Below, piece by piece: positions 6,457-9,247 of a stretch of DNA of 9,247 nucleotides. The stretch spans positions 1-9,247 of the forward strand of contig JAGLBQ010000375.1 in assembly GCA_023146675.1 (NCBI GenBank), given 5' to 3'. The notes below the pieces were generated by a model, which was not told where the DNA came from, did no database searches, and saw only the letters and a program-made list of their open reading frames with translations. Position numbers and translations under genes: made by a program. Every line of letters begins with the position of its first letter. Position 1 is the first letter of the stretch. This stretch comes from Cocleimonas sp. Its GTDB lineage: Bacteria > Pseudomonadota > Gammaproteobacteria > Thiotrichales > Thiotrichaceae.

Positions 6457-7662
6457 ATGCAACTACTACTCATAAAATTACAGTCAACAACAACATCAAA
6501 TGAATTACTGCCTGAATGTGCCGTTGTAACCACTAAACAAAAAACCGCAAGTTTTGCAGAAACTGACTGGAAAGAACTACACACAATGGCTTCTGGAAAA
6601 AAAGTCGTTGTCTTTATTCCCAGTGAAGATGTGCTATTAACCAATATTAATATACCCAGTACCAATAAAAAACAGCTTTTACAGGCTGTTCCTTATGCAT
6701 TAGAAGAACGTCTGGCAGATGATATTGAATCATTACATTTTGCCATTCACACTAAAAAGGATAGTGATCTCACCCGCGTTGCAATTATTAACCATCAAAA
6801 AATGGAATATTGGCTAGAATTACTGATCCAGCATAATATTCACCCACACTTTATCTTACCTAATCTCTACGCCATTAGTGTAAAGCCTGATAGCTGGACA
6901 TTAATCCGCAAGCAAAACAAATCCTATCTGCGGCAAGACAAATGGGCAGGATTCAGTTGTGATAATAGCCTTCTGCCACTTTTTCTGACAGAAGAATTAA
7001 AGGATGAAGAAGACACACCACAAACCATCTATTATTATGGTGATGAAGAGCATTATCCTGCTGAATTAAGCGATATTGAAAAACATCCTCTCAATAATGA
7101 TGAAATACATCACGATGAGGTGGTTGATATACTAGAACTAAACCTACTCACAGGTTTTAGCCGTGGAGATAGTGCGCTCTTTAATGTTAACTGGAAACCG
7201 TGGCTACCTGCGGCATCATTAGCAGCAATGCTGGGTATTATCTGGCTAGGAATGTTTGCATGGAAAAATCATCTACTCGAAACTAAGCTCAAAACGTTAG
7301 AGGTAGAAATTGAGTCTGTCTACAAACAAACATTTCCTAATGGGCGTATACAAAATGCTCCCGCGCAAATGAATCAAAAGCTAAAAGCATTACAAAAAAA
7401 CAGCGGCTCTTCAGGTGGGTCAACACTGCAAACCATCTCCATTGTTTCACCGTTTTTAAAGAAATTTAAAAACATTCAATTAAGAGAAATACGCCATCAA
7501 CATAATGAATTATTATTTGTGATTAGCGCCCCTAATATCTCTCGTTTAGAAGCCTTTAAAGATACCTTAATAAAACAAGGTGCATTAAAAGTAGAGATCA
7601 AATCATCCACCACAACAGCAAATAAAGTGGAATCAACATTAGTTATCAAGGGGCTCGTATGA
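6457..7662 (+). CDS. gspL: Type II secretion system inner-membrane platform protein GspL
   Basis: A 401-residue bitopic protein that links the cytoplasmic ATPase GspE to the inner-membrane platform with GspM. The N-terminal cytoplasmic actin-like domain covers about residues 1-235. It includes the family-typical strand VVVFIPSEDVLLTNINIP and the segment LLQAVPYALEERLADDIESLHFA, and it ends with LNLLTGFSRGD (228-238), a usual GspL junction. One transmembrane helix follows at about 249-268. The periplasmic part has a coiled segment, about 270-312 (VYKQTFPNG is a common GspL motif), and a ferredoxin-like domain, about 325-400. No clear ribosome binding site precedes the ATG at 6457, but the MQLLLIKL start is normal for the family. 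The gene ends in an ATGA overlap with gspM. An acidic stretch at 180-222 between subdomains may be a flexible loop. Confidence 0.92.
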   Translation: MQLLLIKLQSTTTSNELLPECAVVTTKQKTASFAETDWKELHTMASGKKVVVFIPSEDVLLTNINIPSTNKKQLLQAVPYALEERLADDIESLHFAIHTKKDSDLTRVAIINHQKMEYWLELLIQHNIHPHFILPNLYAISVKPDSWTLIRKQNKSYLRQDKWAGFSCDNSLLPLFLTEELKDEEDTPQTIYYYGDEEHYPAELSDIEKHPLNNDEIHHDEVVDILELNLLTGFSRGDSALFNVNWKPWLPAASLAAMLGIIWLGMFAWKNHLLETKLKTLEVEIESVYKQTFPNGRIQNAPAQMNQKLKALQKNSGSSGGSTLQTISIVSPFLKKFKNIQLREIRHQHNELLFVISAPNISRLEAFKDTLIKQGALKVEIKSSTTTANKVESTLVIKGLV

Positions 7663-8153
7663 ATGCACTAAAAAGCTGGTTTTTAATGCTCTCATCTCGT
7701 GAAAAGACATTAGTTTCGGTTGCCACTGTTGCAGTCATCGTGATGCTATTTTGGTTATTAATACTCAACCCGATGCTCACTAATCATGAGTCACTTAACA
7801 AGCTGACCCAAAGTAAACAAACCGAACTACAATTAATGCAACGCCAAAGCACAATGGTAAAACAATTACAACGACAAAGCAGCGCTACCACAACAAAGAA
7901 AGTTGAGGGCAATCCACAACAATTGATTGAAAAGGCGTTACAGACATGGCGCTTAAAATCCACCTTACAGCGCATGCAATCTAGAGGTGCTAATAAGGTT
8001 ATTTTATCGTTAAAAAAAGCAGAAGCAGACAAAGTAATGCGCTTTATTTATGATTTAGAGCAAAAATATAGTTTAAATACGAATGAAATGATTCTTAAAA
8101 AAAGCAAAACGATCGGCATGGTTGATGTGCGTTTGATTCTGGAGAAAAAATGA
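7659..8153 (+). CDS. gspM: Type II secretion system platform protein GspM
   Basis: A 164-residue inner-membrane protein that pairs with GspL. The order is a short cytoplasmic N-terminus ending SSREK, one transmembrane helix at about 18-37, a Gln/Lys-rich coiled-coil region at about 40-75, and a C-terminal ferredoxin-like domain at about 85-164. The SREK-TM-NP pattern and the length match the GspM family, which is poorly conserved in sequence; position between gspL and gspN settles the assignment. The start overlaps the gspL stop by four bases (ATGA) and the stop overlaps gspN in the same way, so translational coupling is likely. Confidence 0.9.
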   Translation: MNALKSWFLMLSSREKTLVSVATVAVIVMLFWLLILNPMLTNHESLNKLTQSKQTELQLMQRQSTMVKQLQRQSSATTTKKVEGNPQQLIEKALQTWRLKSTLQRMQSRGANKVILSLKKAEADKVMRFIYDLEQKYSLNTNEMILKKSKTIGMVDVRLILEKK

Positions 8154-8905
8154 AACTAAGAAATTTAATTCTACTAGGAATCACTAGCTTTAGCGCAACC
8201 GCTATTTGGAATATGCCTGCTGCATTTGCCTATCAATATTTACCACTTAAAAATATTCAAGCCAATGGACTTTCAGGCACCGTATGGAATGGTGAAGTAA
8301 AAGAAGTTGTTACGAAAACACTCACCCTAAATAATATATCTTGGTCAGTTGATCTATTAGAGAGCATTACCAGCTTGGCCTTGAAATCAAAGTTAGAAAT
8401 CCAAGATCCTGATATTACCTTTAAAGGACTAGCAGGTTTTAGTATTAGCCAAACCATTAGCCTAGACGATGCACAATTTGAAACGACAGGCGCATTTGCT
8501 TCAAAATTTCAAAAATTAGCAACATTACGTGGTGACATTAAAGGCAGTATCAAACACTTTGAAATGGAAAAAGGCACACTACCTGTGCTTGATGCAAGCT
8601 ATCATTGGAAACAAGGTGAATTACTCTCCCCCATGCGTATACAGCCTGCGGGAGATTACTCCATTATTGTTAAGCCATCAGATAAAGGCTTAACTGCCAA
8701 TATTAGCTCTAGCAATGCTCCGCTTGAATTAAGTGGCGATGCCAAAATAGAGAGCAACTGGAAGTATAAAACCAATATTAAAATCAAAGCAGCCAACGCC
8801 TCGGGCAAAGGAACGATGAATATGGTTAAAATGGCAGTGGGTAAGCTTGAAAAAGATGGCTCGGCTATTATTAAACAGCAAGGACAGTTGAAAGCATTTT
8901 ACTAA
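8150..8905 (+). CDS. gspN: Type II secretion system protein GspN
   Basis: A 251-residue inner-membrane or periplasm-facing protein of the GspN family, found in a subset of T2SS operons and of unclear function. The N-terminal hydrophobic segment, about residues 5-27, acts as an anchor or signal. Next comes the family signature GLSGTVWNGEV (40-50). The rest is largely beta-strand with alternating polar and nonpolar residues, including WSVDLLESI and repeated short strands to the C-terminus (GQLKAFY). A GGAG at 8141-8144, five bases before the ATG, supports the start, and the gene overlaps gspM by four bases. It is the last gene of the block and converges on a minus-strand gene 27 bases away. Confidence 0.9.
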   Translation: MKLRNLILLGITSFSATAIWNMPAAFAYQYLPLKNIQANGLSGTVWNGEVKEVVTKTLTLNNISWSVDLLESITSLALKSKLEIQDPDITFKGLAGFSISQTISLDDAQFETTGAFASKFQKLATLRGDIKGSIKHFEMEKGTLPVLDASYHWKQGELLSPMRIQPAGDYSIIVKPSDKGLTANISSSNAPLELSGDAKIESNWKYKTNIKIKAANASGKGTMNMVKMAVGKLEKDGSAIIKQQGQLKAFY

Positions 8906-8917
8906 TAAAAAGTAAAA
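8897..8917. terminator. Weak A/T hairpin at the gspN end
   Basis: TTTTACT (8897-8903) pairs with AGTAAAA (8911-8917) over 7 bp with a 7-base loop, spanning the gspN stop codon. The stem has only one G-C pair. Its place between two convergent genes is the main reason to list it; it may equally be chance in AT-rich sequence. Confidence 0.25.
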
Positions 8918-8932
8918 AACTATACCGCTAAA

Positions 8933-9130
8933 TTAGTTAACAATACTATTTTTTTCATCATCGAAGTCAAGCGATGTATTATTTCCAATATCCTTATTTG
9001 TAAACGTGGAATTACAATCATTACATTGATAACGCTGCCGTACGCCTAAAATATATTTTTGAAAAAGTCCCCGATGAATACGAACATAACTGAAGCTTTT
9101 ACACTTAGGGCAATAATGATTTGATTTCAT
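8933..9130 (-). CDS. Small two-CXXC zinc-ribbon-like protein, function unknown
   Basis: A 65-residue protein with CPKC at residues 7-10 and CNDC at 36-39, a spacing consistent with a four-Cys zinc ribbon. The first knuckle is followed by SFSYVRIHRG, the middle (FQKYILGVRQRY) is basic and aromatic, and the second knuckle reads YQCNDCNSTF. This pattern resembles small proteins of unknown function common in Proteobacteria that begin CPxCGS, contain an Arg-rich middle and end YRCRxCxxxF; that resemblance is from memory. The last 19 residues are acidic and probably disordered. GAG seven bases before the ATG is a modest ribosome binding site. The ordered Cys pairs argue for a real gene rather than a chance reading frame. 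It could bind nucleic acid or protein, but nothing shows which. Confidence 0.7.
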   Translation of the reverse strand: MKSNHYCPKCKSFSYVRIHRGLFQKYILGVRQRYQCNDCNSTFTNKDIGNNTSLDFDDEKNSIVN

Positions 9131-9247
9131 AGTAATCTCGACAACCTATCAACTCTAATAGTTATTTTAATAATGCTTATACTAAATTTTAATTAACAAG
9201 GGTAAAATCAAAATATTTACTTATACAAAGTAATAAATTAGACTTAT

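Noticed and set aside
9131..9247. AT-rich right end, checked for promoter, repeat or partial gene
   Set aside because: Several TATAAG- or TAAAAT-like boxes occur on the minus strand, but none pairs with a -35 at good spacing, and no reading frame is convincing.

Overview
The window reads as a chromosomal segment of an AT-rich Gammaproteobacterium. The support for this is an Slt70-type soluble lytic transglycosylase, a type II secretion (T2SS) block that includes gspN, and a NapC/NirT-family tetraheme cytochrome next to a c4-like diheme cytochrome. The genus cannot be fixed from the sequence alone. A respiring sulfur- or methane-oxidising type lineage would fit, but that is a guess.

Layout, left to right. 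(1) 199-2555, plus strand: a redox cluster of three exported or membrane-anchored proteins. They are a periplasmic diheme cytochrome c, a NapC/NirT (CymA-like) quinol dehydrogenase with four CXXCH motifs, and a periplasmic ankyrin-repeat protein. The cluster ends at a strong inverted repeat shared with the convergent gene. (2) 2606-2989, minus strand: mscL, the large-conductance mechanosensitive channel, as a single gene with its own ribosome binding site and a plausible promoter. (3) 2990-3314: a divergent intergenic region with a candidate promoter on each strand and two inverted repeats in the leader of the next gene. (4) 3315-8905, plus strand: slt, gspK, gspL, gspM and gspN. slt and gspK overlap by one base (TAATG); gspL/gspM and gspM/gspN overlap by four bases (ATGA). 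gspK and gspL are separated by 107 bases holding a TATAAT box. (5) 8933-9130, minus strand: a small two-CXXC zinc-ribbon-like protein, convergent with gspN.

How the genes may work together. The cytochrome cluster looks like a quinol-to-periplasm electron route: the NapC/NirT protein takes electrons from membrane quinol and the diheme cytochrome is a likely soluble acceptor. No terminal reductase or other catalytic enzyme is encoded here, and the role of the ankyrin protein is open. The second block encodes the end of the T2SS operon only: the pseudopilus tip GspK, the inner-membrane platform GspL and GspM, and GspN. The earlier genes (gspC to gspJ) are absent, and a peptidoglycan-cleaving enzyme sits in their place, translationally coupled to gspK.

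I found no clear mobile element, CRISPR array, tRNA or rRNA. Nothing here is demonstrably a wholly new system. The two most interesting points are the cytochrome/ankyrin trio and the slt-gspKLMN linkage.
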